DNA of 64,000 nucleotides. Source: Candidatus Stoquefichus massiliensis AP9 (GTDB lineage: Bacteria; Bacillota_I; Bacilli_A; Erysipelotrichales; Coprobacillaceae). A program made the translations under genes and the position numbers. Shown in pieces: positions 46,504 to 56,568 of this stretch; within the stretch, counting starts at the first letter, position 1; each line of letters begins with the position of its first letter. Where the stretch lies: the NCBI RefSeq assembly GCF_000455285.1, contig NZ_HG005284.1:32344-96343 (forward strand). Direction: 5' to 3'. Below the pieces are notes generated by a model that was not told the origin of the DNA, ran no database searches, and was given only the letters and a program-made list of their open reading frames with translations.

Positions 46504-47435
46504 GATGACTTACTCTTAATATTATCTAAAATACGATTCACAAATTCTTTACTAGAATCAAATCCAGAATCTTTTAATTGCATATTCATAACAGCTGCTT
46601 CAATGATAGCAGACATACTTCTTCCACCTGTAACTGGCACAACAATTTTAGGAATTTGGACAGTTAAAATCTCTTCTGTCACATCATCTTCTTCAACACC
46701 AATACGTGTATATTCTCGTGATGGTAACCATCTTTCTAACTGGATAATCAAATCAACATTATCCTTTGGCAAAATAGAAGCTACACCAAACATTTTAGAA
46801 ACATCAATAACTCCTATACCTCTAATTTCTAATAAATTCTTTAATACTTCTGGAGCTCTTCCAACAATACCTTGTCCTATATGATAAAGTTCAATAGCAT
46901 CATCAGCAATTAATAAATGACCTCTTTTAATTAATTCTAATGCAATCTCTGATTTTCCAATTCCACTATCTCCACGAATAACAACACCTTTTCCATAGAT
47001 ATTTAAAAACACTCCATGGATCAAAGTTTCTGCTGCTAATGCTTCATCCAATGTTCCTGTTAAATCAATAGAAACACGGCCTGTTGCCTGTTTTGTTTCA
47101 AAAATTGGAAAATTTCTCTTAACTGCAATATTCTTAAGTATTTCAGGACATTCATATCCTTTAGCAATAATAATACACGGTGTCTCATCATTCACAAGTT
47201 TAGAAAAACAAGCCAACTGTGCTTCTTTACTCATTTCTCTAACAAATGCAATTTCCTTCTCTCCAAAGAGAATAATTCTTCGAAAATCAGTATGTTTAAA
47301 AAATCCTGCTAGTTCAAATCCAGGTCTATTCATTTCAGCAACAAAAATTTCTCTTTCTAAAGAATCCTCATCCCCTGAAATACGTTCATAACTTGGTGAT
47401 TTTAATAAATCTTTCAATTTGACTGATTTACCCAT
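46500..47435 (-). CDS. hprK: HPr kinase/phosphorylase
   Basis: 311 residues. It phosphorylates and dephosphorylates Ser46 of HPr, the signal for CcpA-type carbon catabolite repression. Walker A GDSGIGKSEIALELI, the DDAIEL segment and the signature GIGVIDVSKMFG and GGRSMSAIIEAAVMN are present. AGGAGGAG lies before the ATG. Its presence supports reading some AAACGTTT boxes in region 1 as possible cre sites. Confidence 0.96.
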   Translation of the reverse strand: MGKSVKLKDLLKSPSYERISGDEDSLEREIFVAEMNRPGFELAGFFKHTDFRRIILFGEKEIAFVREMSKEAQLACFSKLVNDETPCIIIAKGYECPEILKNIAVKRNFPIFETKQATGRVSIDLTGTLDEALAAETLIHGVFLNIYGKGVVIRGDSGIGKSEIALELIKRGHLLIADDAIELYHIGQGIVGRAPEVLKNLLEIRGIGVIDVSKMFGVASILPKDNVDLIIQLERWLPSREYTRIGVEEDDVTEEILTVQIPKIVVPVTGGRSMSAIIEAAVMNMQLKDSGFDSSKEFVNRILDNIKSKSS

Positions 47436-47445
47436 AAAACTCCTC

Positions 47446-50296
47446 CTACTCTAATACTTTCTTAAGAAAACGCCCTGTGTGGCTTTCTTCGCATTTTGCG
47501 ATTTTTTCAGGTGTACCTGATACTACAATTGTACCACCATTATCGCCACCTTCCAATCCTAAATCAATAATATGATCAGCAACTTTAATTACATCAAGAT
47601 TATGTTCAATAACAATAACTGTATCACCTTGATCAACAATACGATTTAAAACCTCTATCAATCGAGCGACATCATGACTATGTAACCCAGTTGTAGGTTC
47701 ATCAAGAATATAGACAGTCTTACCAGTTGCCTTCTTTTGAAGTTCACTTGCAAGTTTCACACGTTGTGCTTCTCCTCCTGAAAGCGTTGTTGCACTCTGT
47801 CCTAATTTAACATAACCTAATCCTACATCATAAATAGTTTGGAGTTTAGAACGAATACGAGGTAAATTATCAAAAAATTCTAACGAGTCTTCTACTGTCA
47901 TTTCTAAGACATCATAGATTGTTTTATCTTTATATGTTACCTGTAAAGTTTCTTCATTGTATCGTTTACCTCCACATTCTTCACACGGAACATAAACATC
48001 AGGTAAAAAATGCATGCTAATACGTTTCACTCCATCACCTTGACATGCCTCACAACGCCCTCCTTTTACATTAAAAGAGAAACGTCCTTTATCATATCCA
48101 CGCATCTTTGCTTCTGGAGTTTTTGCAAATAAATCACGAATATCATCAAAAACTCCAGTATAAGTCACAGGATTAGAACGAGGTGTTCTACCAATAGGAT
48201 CTTGCGACACTTCAATGACTTTATCAACATTATCTAATCCTAATATAGATTTATGTTTTCCTGGTTTTTCTTTTGAATGGTAAAGTTTTGCACGTACCGC
48301 TTTACATAAAATTTCATTAACTAACGTAGATTTTCCACTTCCTGAAACACCTGTTACACAGACAAACTTACCTAATGGAAATTTCACATTAATATTTTTA
48401 AGATTGTTTTCCTGTGCTCCCTTAATTTCAATATACAATCCATTTCCTTTACGATGCTTTTTAGGAACTGGTATTTTATATTCACCAGATAAATATTTAC
48501 CTGTAATAGAGTCAGGATGATGCATAATTTCTTCAGGAGTTCCTGCTGCTACAACCTCTCCCCCATGAACACCTGCTCCAGGTCCAATATCAATAATATA
48601 ATCCGAAGCACGCATCAATAATATAATCCGAAGCACGCATTGTATCTTCATCATGTTCTACAACAATAACACTATTACCCAAATCACGCATATTACATAA
48701 TGTTTTGATTAATTTCTCATTATCTCTTTGATGTAATCCAATTGACGGTTCATCTAAAACATAAAGAACGCCTGTTAAACGTGATCCAATCTGCGTAGCC
48801 AAACGAATACGCTGAGCTTCTCCTCCAGACAAACCTCCAGCACGTCTTGAAAGTGTCAAATATCCTAGACCAACATCATTTAAGAAAGTTAAGCGATCCT
48901 TAATTTCCTTTATAATTAAACGTGCAATGTTTGTTTCAGTCTCATTCAATTTTAATTCTTGAATAAAAGCAAGAGCTTTTTCAATAGACATATCAGTGAA
49001 TTCACTAATATTTAACCCACCTACTAAAACACTTAAAACCTGATCATTTAAACGTCTACCCTGACAAGTCGGACAAGTATGTTCAGCCATAAAAGACGCA
49101 TACCATTCTTTAGACCATGATGAAGTTGTTTCTTCATAACGTCTTTCAATTAATGTCTTAACTCCTTCGATATACTTTGTTGTCTTTGAAACATTTCCAG
49201 AACTAGATTGAATCGTATATGTAATCGGTTTATCCGATCCTCTTAAAATAATATGAAGTTCCTTCTTGGTAAAATCTTTTAATGGTTTGTCTAAGTCAAT
49301 ATGATATTCACGACATAACACTAAAAATCTCTGCCATTCAATTCGATCTGTACCAACTGAAGTTTTAAAATAACGCAATCCTCCCTGATTAATACTTAAA
49401 GACCAATCTGGAATCAAAAGGTCATCATCCACTTCATTCTTTACACCTATTCCTTTACAATCAGGACATGCTCCTAAAGGATTATTAAAAGAAAATAATC
49501 TTGGTTCTAATTTTGGAACACTAAATCCACAATGTGGACAAGCCAAATGCTGTGAAAATAGTTTCTCAGTCTTTGTTGTTAAGTTCTCAACAATGGCTTC
49601 ACCACCAGTAAGTTTTAAAGCAGTTTCCAATGAATCAGCTAATCGTGAACGATAACCTTCTTTTTTTATAATTCTATCCACAATAACATCAATATTATGT
49701 TTCTTATTCTTGTCTAATACAATCTCTTCCTCTAATAATCTTGTTTCACCATCAACTTTAACCCTTACAAAGCCTTCTTTCATTAAATCATCTAATAAAT
49801 CTTTATGTGTTCCTTTTTGATTCTTACACATTCTTGCAAGAATCTGTAATTTTGTTCCATCTTCATACGTATCCACAGAATCAACCATCTGCTTAATTGT
49901 CTGAGATTCAATCAAAACATGATGAGTAGGACAATATGCATGTCCAACCCTCGCATAGAGCAGTCTCAAATAATCAAATATCTCTGTGACTGTTCCAACT
50001 GTAGAACGAGGATTATTTGATGTTGTTTTCTGGTCAATCGCAATAGAAGGTGACAAACCTTCAATACTATCTACATCTGGTTTTTCTACACCACCTAAAA
50101 ATTGTCTTGCATAAGCACTTAATGACTCAACATAACGTCTTTGACCTTCAGCATAAATCGTATCAAAAGCTAAAGATGTTTTCCCACTCCCAGACAACCC
50201 TGTCATAATAACAAGTTTATCACGTGGAATTTCAACATCAATATTCTTTAAATTATTGACCCTTGCTCCTTTGATAATAATTTTATCTTTTATCAT
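47446..50296 (-). pseudogene. uvrA: uvrA, frameshifted by a 25-bp tandem duplication
   Basis: The excinuclease A sequence is complete but split: codons 1-557 or so run to [16 protein letters not shown], then shift into ACFGLYY and stop at 48590; the rest ([19 protein letters not shown] to the end) continues in another frame. The cause is an exact 25-bp repeat (48591-48640). Removing one copy restores 942 codons, that is 941 residues, the normal UvrA length. Both Walker A motifs ([18 protein letters not shown]), both signature motifs and the zinc Cys pairs are intact. UvrA recognises DNA damage with UvrB, so this strain would lack nucleotide excision repair unless the repeat is a sequencing or culture artefact. 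Confidence 0.9.
48591..48640. repeat. exact 25-bp tandem duplication inside uvrA
   Basis: The 25 bases at 48591-48615 (starting CAATAATATAATCC) are repeated without change at 48616-48640. Twenty-five is not a multiple of three, which creates the uvrA frameshift. Perfect direct repeats of this size can contract by slippage or recombination. Confidence 0.95.
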
Positions 50297-51629
50297 ACTT
50301 TTTCTTCAAACTCCTTAATATCTTCTCTCTATTTAATCCCTGAAGTTGTAAATCATATGCTTCTTCTAACACATCTTTAAAAATTTTTTCTTCAGTCCAT
50401 CCCGCTCCTATTAAATCATAGCCATTAATGATAGCTAAAGGAGCTTTCTCTCCTAATCGTTCTTTTTTATCTCTTATAAACTCTAAGAAATCATTATACT
50501 GTGATTGAACAACTTTTCCTCTACCCAACTTATCACAACAACTTATATAAATCAAATCATTTAATGAAACTTTTCCTTCAATCTTTTTCAAAAGCCTCAA
50601 ATAAGATATATCTCGACTATGATTTCTTGCCATATTCATCAAATGCATATGGTACATAATCATTGTTTGAATATATTGTCTTTGTTTTTTCGAAGTTATA
50701 AGATCAACTTGCTTAAATATATCAACACCTGATTCATTATGACCAGGAGCATGTCCCTCGCTTGTTGTAACAAGCGGTTTTCCAATATCATGCAGCAAAC
50801 ATGACCACATAAATGAAAGTGGCTGATCTGTCTTCTGCTTGCACAATGCTGCAACATCAATCACCAGCATCGTATGTGTAAATACATCACCTTCTGGATG
50901 ATAATCCAAGCGTTGATGAGTCATTGTTAAATTTTCTAGAAATGAAGGCAAAGCCTTGATTTCTTTTAAGAAATAAAAACCAATAGAAGGTTTTGGAGAC
51001 ATCAATATTTTACAATATTCTTCATAGATACGCTCTTTAGATAAATGATCTAACATACCATCTTTAACCATCTGATAGCACAATTGTTTTGTTTCTAAAT
51101 CAATGGACATATCAAATCTAGCAGCAAACTGTGCAATTCTTAAAACTCTTAAAGGATCTTCCCCAAATGTCTGTAATGAAACACAACGAATCACTTTCTC
51201 TTTTATATCATTCATTCCGCCACAAAGATCAATAATCTTATCCTGATGATAATCATACATTAATGCATTCATTGTAAGATCACGTCTTAGAATTGCTTTT
51301 TCTATAGGTAAATCAGGATCGATGATAATATCAAAATCCTGATGTTTTTCTCCACTCTTCTTTTCTTTACGTGGTAAAGCAAAATCATAGTGTGGCAATA
51401 TGCTTAATTGCATTATCGCAAATGACTGCCCAAAAGTATTAACAGTTCCATGTTTTGATAAAACATCATACAGCTGCTGATATGATAAATGATAAACTTC
51501 CACATCAATATCATGTTCTGTATGAATATTTAAAATATCATCACGAACACTTCCGCCAACAATATACACATATCCACCTGCATTAGAAATATCATTAAAA
51601 ACAGACTTTGCTAATGAACATATTTCCAT
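50283..51629 (-). CDS. cca: CCA tRNA nucleotidyltransferase with HD domain
   Basis: 448 residues. Class II nucleotidyltransferase head: [27 protein letters not shown] with the catalytic Asp pair, [12 protein letters not shown], and [17 protein letters not shown]. The middle has an HD phosphohydrolase motif ([11 protein letters not shown]). It adds or repairs the CCA end of tRNAs, although the tRNA genes in this window already encode CCA. It overlaps uvrA by 14 bp and abuts uvrB (TAATG). Confidence 0.92.
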   Translation of the reverse strand: MEICSLAKSVFNDISNAGGYVYIVGGSVRDDILNIHTEHDIDVEVYHLSYQQLYDVLSKHGTVNTFGQSFAIMQLSILPHYDFALPRKEKKSGEKHQDFDIIIDPDLPIEKAILRRDLTMNALMYDYHQDKIIDLCGGMNDIKEKVIRCVSLQTFGEDPLRVLRIAQFAARFDMSIDLETKQLCYQMVKDGMLDHLSKERIYEEYCKILMSPKPSIGFYFLKEIKALPSFLENLTMTHQRLDYHPEGDVFTHTMLVIDVAALCKQKTDQPLSFMWSCLLHDIGKPLVTTSEGHAPGHNESGVDIFKQVDLITSKKQRQYIQTMIMYHMHLMNMARNHSRDISYLRLLKKIEGKVSLNDLIYISCCDKLGRGKVVQSQYNDFLEFIRDKKERLGEKAPLAIINGYDLIGAGWTEEKIFKDVLEEAYDLQLQGLNREKILRSLKKKYDKR

Positions 51630-53602
51630 TACTTCTCACCTTTCAATTCCATAATGATATCTCTTAATTCCATTGCCCTTTCAAAATCAAGAATTTTCGC
51701 TGCCTGCTTCATTTCTTTTTCCAGATCATTAATCAATTTCTTCTTCGCTTTCTTATCAGCTTTCTTTCCTTTTTGAATAAAAGAAGTTGCCTCATCTACT
51801 GTTTCTTTACCTTGAATTAAATCTCTAATTTCTTTATGTATTGTTTGTGGTGTAATATGATGTTCTTTATTATATGCTTCCTGAATTTCTCTTCGTCGAG
51901 AAGTTTCATCTATTGCTTTACGCATTGAATCAGTTATACGATCACCAAACATAATAACTTTACCATTTGCATTTCTCGCAGCACGACCAATCGTTTGTAT
52001 TAAAGAGCGCTCACTTCTTAAGAACCCTTCTTTATCAGCATCAAGAATACAAACTAAAGAGACTTCTGGTAAATCCAAACCTTCTCTTAACAAATTAATT
52101 CCAACTAATACATCATACTTTCCTAGTCTTAAATCTCGTAAAATTTCGGTTCTCTCTAACGTCTTCGTATCAGAATGTAAATATGCAACTTTTAATCCAA
52201 CTTCTTTTAAATAAGCACTTAAATCCTCTGCCATTTTTTTAGTTAAGGTTGTAATAAGAACCCTTTCATTTTTTTCAACTTTATCATTAATCTCACTAAT
52301 AATATCATCAATCTGGTTCTTTGATGGTCGAACTTCAATCACTGGATCTAAAAGACCTGTTGGTCGAATAATCTGTTCAGCATATTCACCGTGTGTTTTC
52401 TCTAACTCATAATCACCAGGCGTTGCTGAAACATATATAACCTGATTAATAATTTTTTCAAATTCTTCGAAACGAAGCGGACGGTTATCCAAAGCACTTG
52501 GTAAACGGAAACCATATTCAACTAATGTTTCTTTACGACTGCGATCTCCATTAAACATACCTCTTACCTGTGGCAACATAACATGACTCTCATCCACAAT
52601 CATTAAGAAATCCTTAGGAAAATAATCAATCAACGTATAAGGACGCTGTCCAGCAGCACGTCCATCAATATGACGTGAATAATTTTCAATACCTGGACAC
52701 ATACCAACTTCCCTTAACATTTCAATATCATGACGTGTACGTTGATCTAATCTTTCGAATTCCAATGGTTTCATACCCTCTTCAAAATAACGCAAGCGAT
52801 CTTTAAGTTCTTCTGAAATCGTCCCACATGCACGTAACATCTGTTCTTTTTTTGTCACATAACCATAAGCTGGATAAATCGTATAAGTATGATAACTTCC
52901 TAAGACTTTTCCTGTTAAAGGATCAACTTCACTAATACGTTCTACTTCATCTCCAAAAAGTTCAATACGAATAAGCCAACTCTCAGTATGACCAGGCACA
53001 ATTTCAATAACATCACCACGAACTCTAAATGTTCCCTTCGATTGTTCAATATCATTTCTTTGATATTGACGATCAACAAGATATATTAACAATTCTTTAC
53101 GGTCAATCTCTTGTCCTACTCGTAAAGAAAAAATCATTTCTTTATATTGTTCTGGATTACCTAGACCATAAATAGATGCAACAGAAGCAACAACAATTGT
53201 ATCTCTTCTTTCTAATAAAGAATTCATGGCTGCTGAACGTAACATTTCAATTTCATAATTCGTTTGTGCAGTCTTATCTATATAAACATCACTTTTAGGA
53301 ATATAAGCTTCAGGCTGATAAAAATCAAAGTTTGAAACAAAATATTCTACTCTATTTTCTGGAAAAAACTCCTTTAATTCAGAATAAAGTTGTCCTGCTA
53401 ATGTTTTATTATGAGCCAAAACAAGCGTTGGTTTATTAACCTCAGCAATGACATTAGAAACAGTAAAGGTTTTTCCTGTTCCTGTTCCTCCTAACAAAAC
53501 CTGCTCTTTTTTACCTGCACGAATTCCTTCAACCAATTGCTTAATAGCTGATGGCTGATCACCCATTGGTGAATACTCAGAAACAAGTTTAAACTTTTCC
53601 AT
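51629..53602 (-). CDS. uvrB: excinuclease ABC subunit B
   Basis: 657 residues, full length. Helicase motifs: Walker [26 protein letters not shown], the beta-hairpin region ([16 protein letters not shown]), QTIGRAARN, and a C-terminal UVR domain ([22 protein letters not shown]). It loads onto damaged DNA with UvrA and recruits UvrC. AGGGG lies 8 nt before the ATG at 53602. The gene is intact while its partner uvrA is frameshifted. Confidence 0.97.
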   Translation of the reverse strand: MEKFKLVSEYSPMGDQPSAIKQLVEGIRAGKKEQVLLGGTGTGKTFTVSNVIAEVNKPTLVLAHNKTLAGQLYSELKEFFPENRVEYFVSNFDFYQPEAYIPKSDVYIDKTAQTNYEIEMLRSAAMNSLLERRDTIVVASVASIYGLGNPEQYKEMIFSLRVGQEIDRKELLIYLVDRQYQRNDIEQSKGTFRVRGDVIEIVPGHTESWLIRIELFGDEVERISEVDPLTGKVLGSYHTYTIYPAYGYVTKKEQMLRACGTISEELKDRLRYFEEGMKPLEFERLDQRTRHDIEMLREVGMCPGIENYSRHIDGRAAGQRPYTLIDYFPKDFLMIVDESHVMLPQVRGMFNGDRSRKETLVEYGFRLPSALDNRPLRFEEFEKIINQVIYVSATPGDYELEKTHGEYAEQIIRPTGLLDPVIEVRPSKNQIDDIISEINDKVEKNERVLITTLTKKMAEDLSAYLKEVGLKVAYLHSDTKTLERTEILRDLRLGKYDVLVGINLLREGLDLPEVSLVCILDADKEGFLRSERSLIQTIGRAARNANGKVIMFGDRITDSMRKAIDETSRRREIQEAYNKEHHITPQTIHKEIRDLIQGKETVDEATSFIQKGKKADKKAKKKLINDLEKEMKQAAKILDFERAMELRDIIMELKGEK

Positions 53603-53615
53603 TTCCAACACCCCT

Positions 53616-55052
53616 TTACTTCATTAATTCTATAACTTTCTGATAACACTTATCATCCAGTTTTTGATAAACATGATAAGCTAATGCGCTTAATAAGATA
53701 AGTGAATCATTTTTATCATATTGTCCATCATCTTTCAGCTGATAAGCATTTTCAAAAGTTTTTAATGCATTTTCTGTCTTTTTAGAAAAATAACCATCTT
53801 GACGATCAACATCATATCCTAATTCTTTTAAAATTTCTTGCATATATTTGATATTACTATCAACTTCATCATAATGATAAGTCTTCTCCATTTTTGCTAA
53901 ACCAAAATCATGAATAGTAGTCGTATCTATTTCATAATCTGGCTTTATTCCAATTTCATTTATCCACTCACCTTTAGAAGTCAGCCATTTCGCATGAGTA
54001 TATTTTAAAATCGAACCATCTGATAATGTCTTTTGCGTTTGAACAACACCTTTTCCATAAGTTGTCTCTCCAATGACTTTATACCCTAAAACTTCTTGAA
54101 GTGCAGATGTCACAACTTCTGAAGCACTCGCACTATCATGATTCACCAATATATATCCATTTTCAAAATTATATTTTTCTCTATCCGTTGCCTTATATAC
54201 TTCTTCTTTTCCTTGCTTTGATTGAGTTCTAAAAAGAATCTCATCTTTTTTTATAAATAAATCCAAGATATCCTGAGCGGCTTGTAAATAACCACCACCA
54301 TTATCTCTCAAATCAATCACTAAATTTTTTACATTCTCTTTTTGAAAAGTTTTCAATGCATCTTCAATCATAATGCTAGTCCCCTCACCAAAAGTTGTTA
54401 TAGATAGATAGCCTATCTTTTGGGAAACAGTCGTTCTTAATTCAGATGCAACTGAAGTTTCTACACTTCCTCGCTTAACTGATATTTCCTTTGATTTTCC
54501 ATCACGTAATATTTTTAAAAATACATTTGATCCATTCTCACCCTGAATTGCATTTTTTATTTTTTCAGATGTGTAATCAGCTATTGAAGTTCCTTCAATA
54601 TGAGTAATGATGTCTCCTGCCAAAAGTCCAGCTTTAGCTGCTGGTGTATTTTGATAAACATTTAAAAGAAGTGCTCCTTTTTCTTCAACAGCTGTATAAG
54701 TCACACCAATTCCTTGAAACGATCCATTAATAGATGTTTCTAAATCAAGAGATTGCTGCTGATTCATATATGCCGAATAAGGGTCCTGTAATCCAGCCAC
54801 CATCCCCATTAATAAACGTTCATTCATACTATATTGACTATCAGCAGTATCAACAAAATCATTGTCTACTATTTCCCCTATCTGATCAAAAACTGTTCCT
54901 TCAAGATTAGTATTTGTTTCCTTTGTTCCATGTATGAAATAACCTCCAATTCCTCCAACAACAAAACATATAATACAGATAAGAATAAAGAGTGGTTCTT
55001 TTTTTATTTTTTTCTTCTTTTTATTTTCAAATTCAAAATTAAAATCGTCCAT
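53616..55052 (-). CDS. ctpA: S41-family C-terminal processing peptidase
   Basis: 478 residues. A basic N-terminus and one membrane helix ([21 protein letters not shown]) anchor it outside. A PDZ domain ([38 protein letters not shown]) precedes the S41 protease core with the nucleophile Ser in [15 protein letters not shown] and Lys in YGKGVVQ; a peptidoglycan-binding domain ([20 protein letters not shown]) ends it. It trims or degrades exported proteins. It heads the uvrB-cca-uvrA-hprK-lgt unit. Confidence 0.93.
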   Translation of the reverse strand: MDDFNFEFENKKKKKIKKEPLFILICIICFVVGGIGGYFIHGTKETNTNLEGTVFDQIGEIVDNDFVDTADSQYSMNERLLMGMVAGLQDPYSAYMNQQQSLDLETSINGSFQGIGVTYTAVEEKGALLLNVYQNTPAAKAGLLAGDIITHIEGTSIADYTSEKIKNAIQGENGSNVFLKILRDGKSKEISVKRGSVETSVASELRTTVSQKIGYLSITTFGEGTSIMIEDALKTFQKENVKNLVIDLRDNGGGYLQAAQDILDLFIKKDEILFRTQSKQGKEEVYKATDREKYNFENGYILVNHDSASASEVVTSALQEVLGYKVIGETTYGKGVVQTQKTLSDGSILKYTHAKWLTSKGEWINEIGIKPDYEIDTTTIHDFGLAKMEKTYHYDEVDSNIKYMQEILKELGYDVDRQDGYFSKKTENALKTFENAYQLKDDGQYDKNDSLILLSALAYHVYQKLDDKCYQKVIELMK

Positions 55053-55093
55053 AATTACACCTCGTTTCCTTATTTTACCATATATTTCATCAA

Positions 55094-55130
55094 AATATAA
55101 CCTTGAAGTCTTATTAATTCAATGACTTCA
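55094..55130 (-). promoter_or_regulatory. ctpA promoter overlapped by an inverted repeat
   Basis: On the reverse strand TTGAAT (55117-55122) and TATATT (55094-55099) are exactly 17 bp apart, 42 bp before the start. TGAAGTC (55104-55110) and GACTTCA (55124-55130) flank the -35, a possible operator. Confidence 0.6.
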
Positions 55131-55243
55131 TATGAGAAATATTGACTTTATATAAGCAAATTAATCCAATACATAAAAAATCAATAGAGATATTTCTATG
55201 AATTAAGAAAACATTTCACTATATTATACATTATATCACATTT

Positions 55244-55273
55244 AGTTGCATATATACACACAAATATGCAACT
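55244..55273. repeat. 10-bp inverted repeat of unknown role
   Basis: AGTTGCATAT (55244-55253) and ATATGCAACT (55264-55273) are exact inverted copies around ten bases. It lies between the MntR-like gene's terminator and the ctpA promoter. It is too far from either start for a simple operator and has no U-run for termination. Confidence 0.5.
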
Positions 55274-55280
55274 TCTTATC

Positions 55281-55314
55281 ATAAAACAAGAAAAGCAATC
55301 TTTACGACTGCTTT
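55281..55314 (-). terminator. terminator of the ZIP transporter/regulator unit
   Basis: On the reverse strand AAAGCAGTC pairs with GATTGCTTT (9 bp, one G-T) around GTAAA and continues into TCTTGTTTT. It overlaps the regulator's stop codon. Confidence 0.7.
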
Positions 55315-55670
55315 GATAAATACTTTTTAATACATGTATAACTTTCTTCACTTATAATATGTTCTAAACGACAGGCATCATCTTCAGCTTGTTTCTCACT
55401 CACACCTAGTCCTACAAAAAAATGCGTAAGTGTTGTATGTCGATTGTATACTTTCTCAGCAATTTTTCTACCATCATCTGTAAAATCAATATATCCTTTT
55501 TGATCTACTGTCAGTAGTTTTGATTCCTTAAGAAGTTTGATTGCTCTAGAAACACTAGGCTTAGAGAAATTCATTTCATGCGCAACATCAATCGAGCGTA
55601 CATACTCATTTTTCTTTTTCAACATAAGAATCGTTTCTAAATACATTTCACCTGATTCATGCAAATCCAT
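55302..55670 (-). CDS. DtxR/MntR-family metal-dependent regulator
   Basis: 122 residues from the ATG at 55670, 6 nt after AGGTG. The N-terminal winged helix (DLHESGEMYLETILMLKKKNEYVRSIDVAHEMNFSKPSVSRAIKLL) and dimerisation helices with metal ligands (HTTLTHFFVGLGVSEKQAEDDACRLEHIIS: His, Glu, Cys, Glu, His) match the short MntR type without an SH3 domain. It senses manganese or iron and represses uptake. It follows the ZIP transporter gene by about 40 bp in one unit, which supports a metal-uptake role. Confidence 0.88.
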   Translation of the reverse strand: MDLHESGEMYLETILMLKKKNEYVRSIDVAHEMNFSKPSVSRAIKLLKESKLLTVDQKGYIDFTDDGRKIAEKVYNRHTTLTHFFVGLGVSEKQAEDDACRLEHIISEESYTCIKKYLSKQS

Positions 55671-55710
55671 CTGCATCACCTCATATCCTTATTTATTATA
55701 ACATATTTCC

Positions 55711-56490
55711 TTATCCTAATGCCACATCCAATATCATCATTACAGTAAATCCAATAGCAAATCCAATCGTCGCAACATTAGAATGTTCACCTTCCGATGC
55801 CTCAGGTATCAATTCTTCAACAACAACATACAACATTGCTCCAGCTGCAAAAGCTAGTAAATAAGGCAATACTGGAACAACAAATTTTGATAGTAAGATA
55901 GTCACAACAGCTCCAATAGGTTCAACAACACCAGAAGCCGTTCCATATAAAAACGCCCTTTTTCTACTCATTCCTTCACTTTTTAAAGGCATTGAAATAA
56001 TTGCTCCCTCAGGAAAATTCTGGATTGCTATACCAATCGCAAGAGCCATTGCCCCCATCAATGAAACTTCACTGTTCCCAATCATAACGCCTGCAAAAAC
56101 GACACCAACTGCCATTCCCTCAGGAATATTATGCAGTGTAACTGCCAAAACTAACATTGTTGATTTTTTTAAATTTGCTTTCTTTCCTTCAATTTCATTG
56201 TCTAAATGCATATGTGGAATTGTATGATCTAATATTAAGAGAAAAGCAATACCAAGCAAGAAACCAATAGCTGCTGGCATAAATGCAAATTTCCCTAGAG
56301 ATTCTGACATATCTATTGCAGGAATCAACAATGACCAGACTGACGCCGCAACCATGACACCTGAAGCAAATCCCAACAGAATTTTCTGTATTAATGTATT
56401 CATTTTCTTAGCCATGAAAAAGACACATGATGAACCCAATGTTGTTCCTAAAAAAGGAATAAGTAAACCTAATACAATTGATGTATTCAT
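55711..56490 (-). CDS. ZIP-family divalent metal transporter
   Basis: 259 residues, eight hydrophobic segments. The metal path residues are visible in LAVTLHNIPEGMAVGVVFAG (His, Asn, Glu) and AIAIQNFPEGAIISMPL (Asn, Glu), the two signature helices of the ZupT/GufA type. A His-bearing loop (DHTIPHMHLDNE) lies between helices 3 and 4. It probably imports zinc, iron or manganese. AGGAGG precedes the ATG. It is paired with the metal regulator downstream. Confidence 0.92.
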   Translation of the reverse strand: MNTSIVLGLLIPFLGTTLGSSCVFFMAKKMNTLIQKILLGFASGVMVAASVWSLLIPAIDMSESLGKFAFMPAAIGFLLGIAFLLILDHTIPHMHLDNEIEGKKANLKKSTMLVLAVTLHNIPEGMAVGVVFAGVMIGNSEVSLMGAMALAIGIAIQNFPEGAIISMPLKSEGMSRKRAFLYGTASGVVEPIGAVVTILLSKFVVPVLPYLLAFAAGAMLYVVVEELIPEASEGEHSNVATIGFAIGFTVMMILDVALG

Positions 56491-56568
56491 GTTTTTCCTC
56501 CTCTCTTTCTTTTGATTATCATACTATATCTTTTTTCATTGGTCAAAAAATATGCAATAGAAAAGCAT

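Noticed and set aside
47446-48654. Separate downstream ABC-type ATPase gene next to a short uvrA
   Set aside because: Both pieces are one uvrA split by the exact 25-bp duplication; together they equal a normal UvrA.
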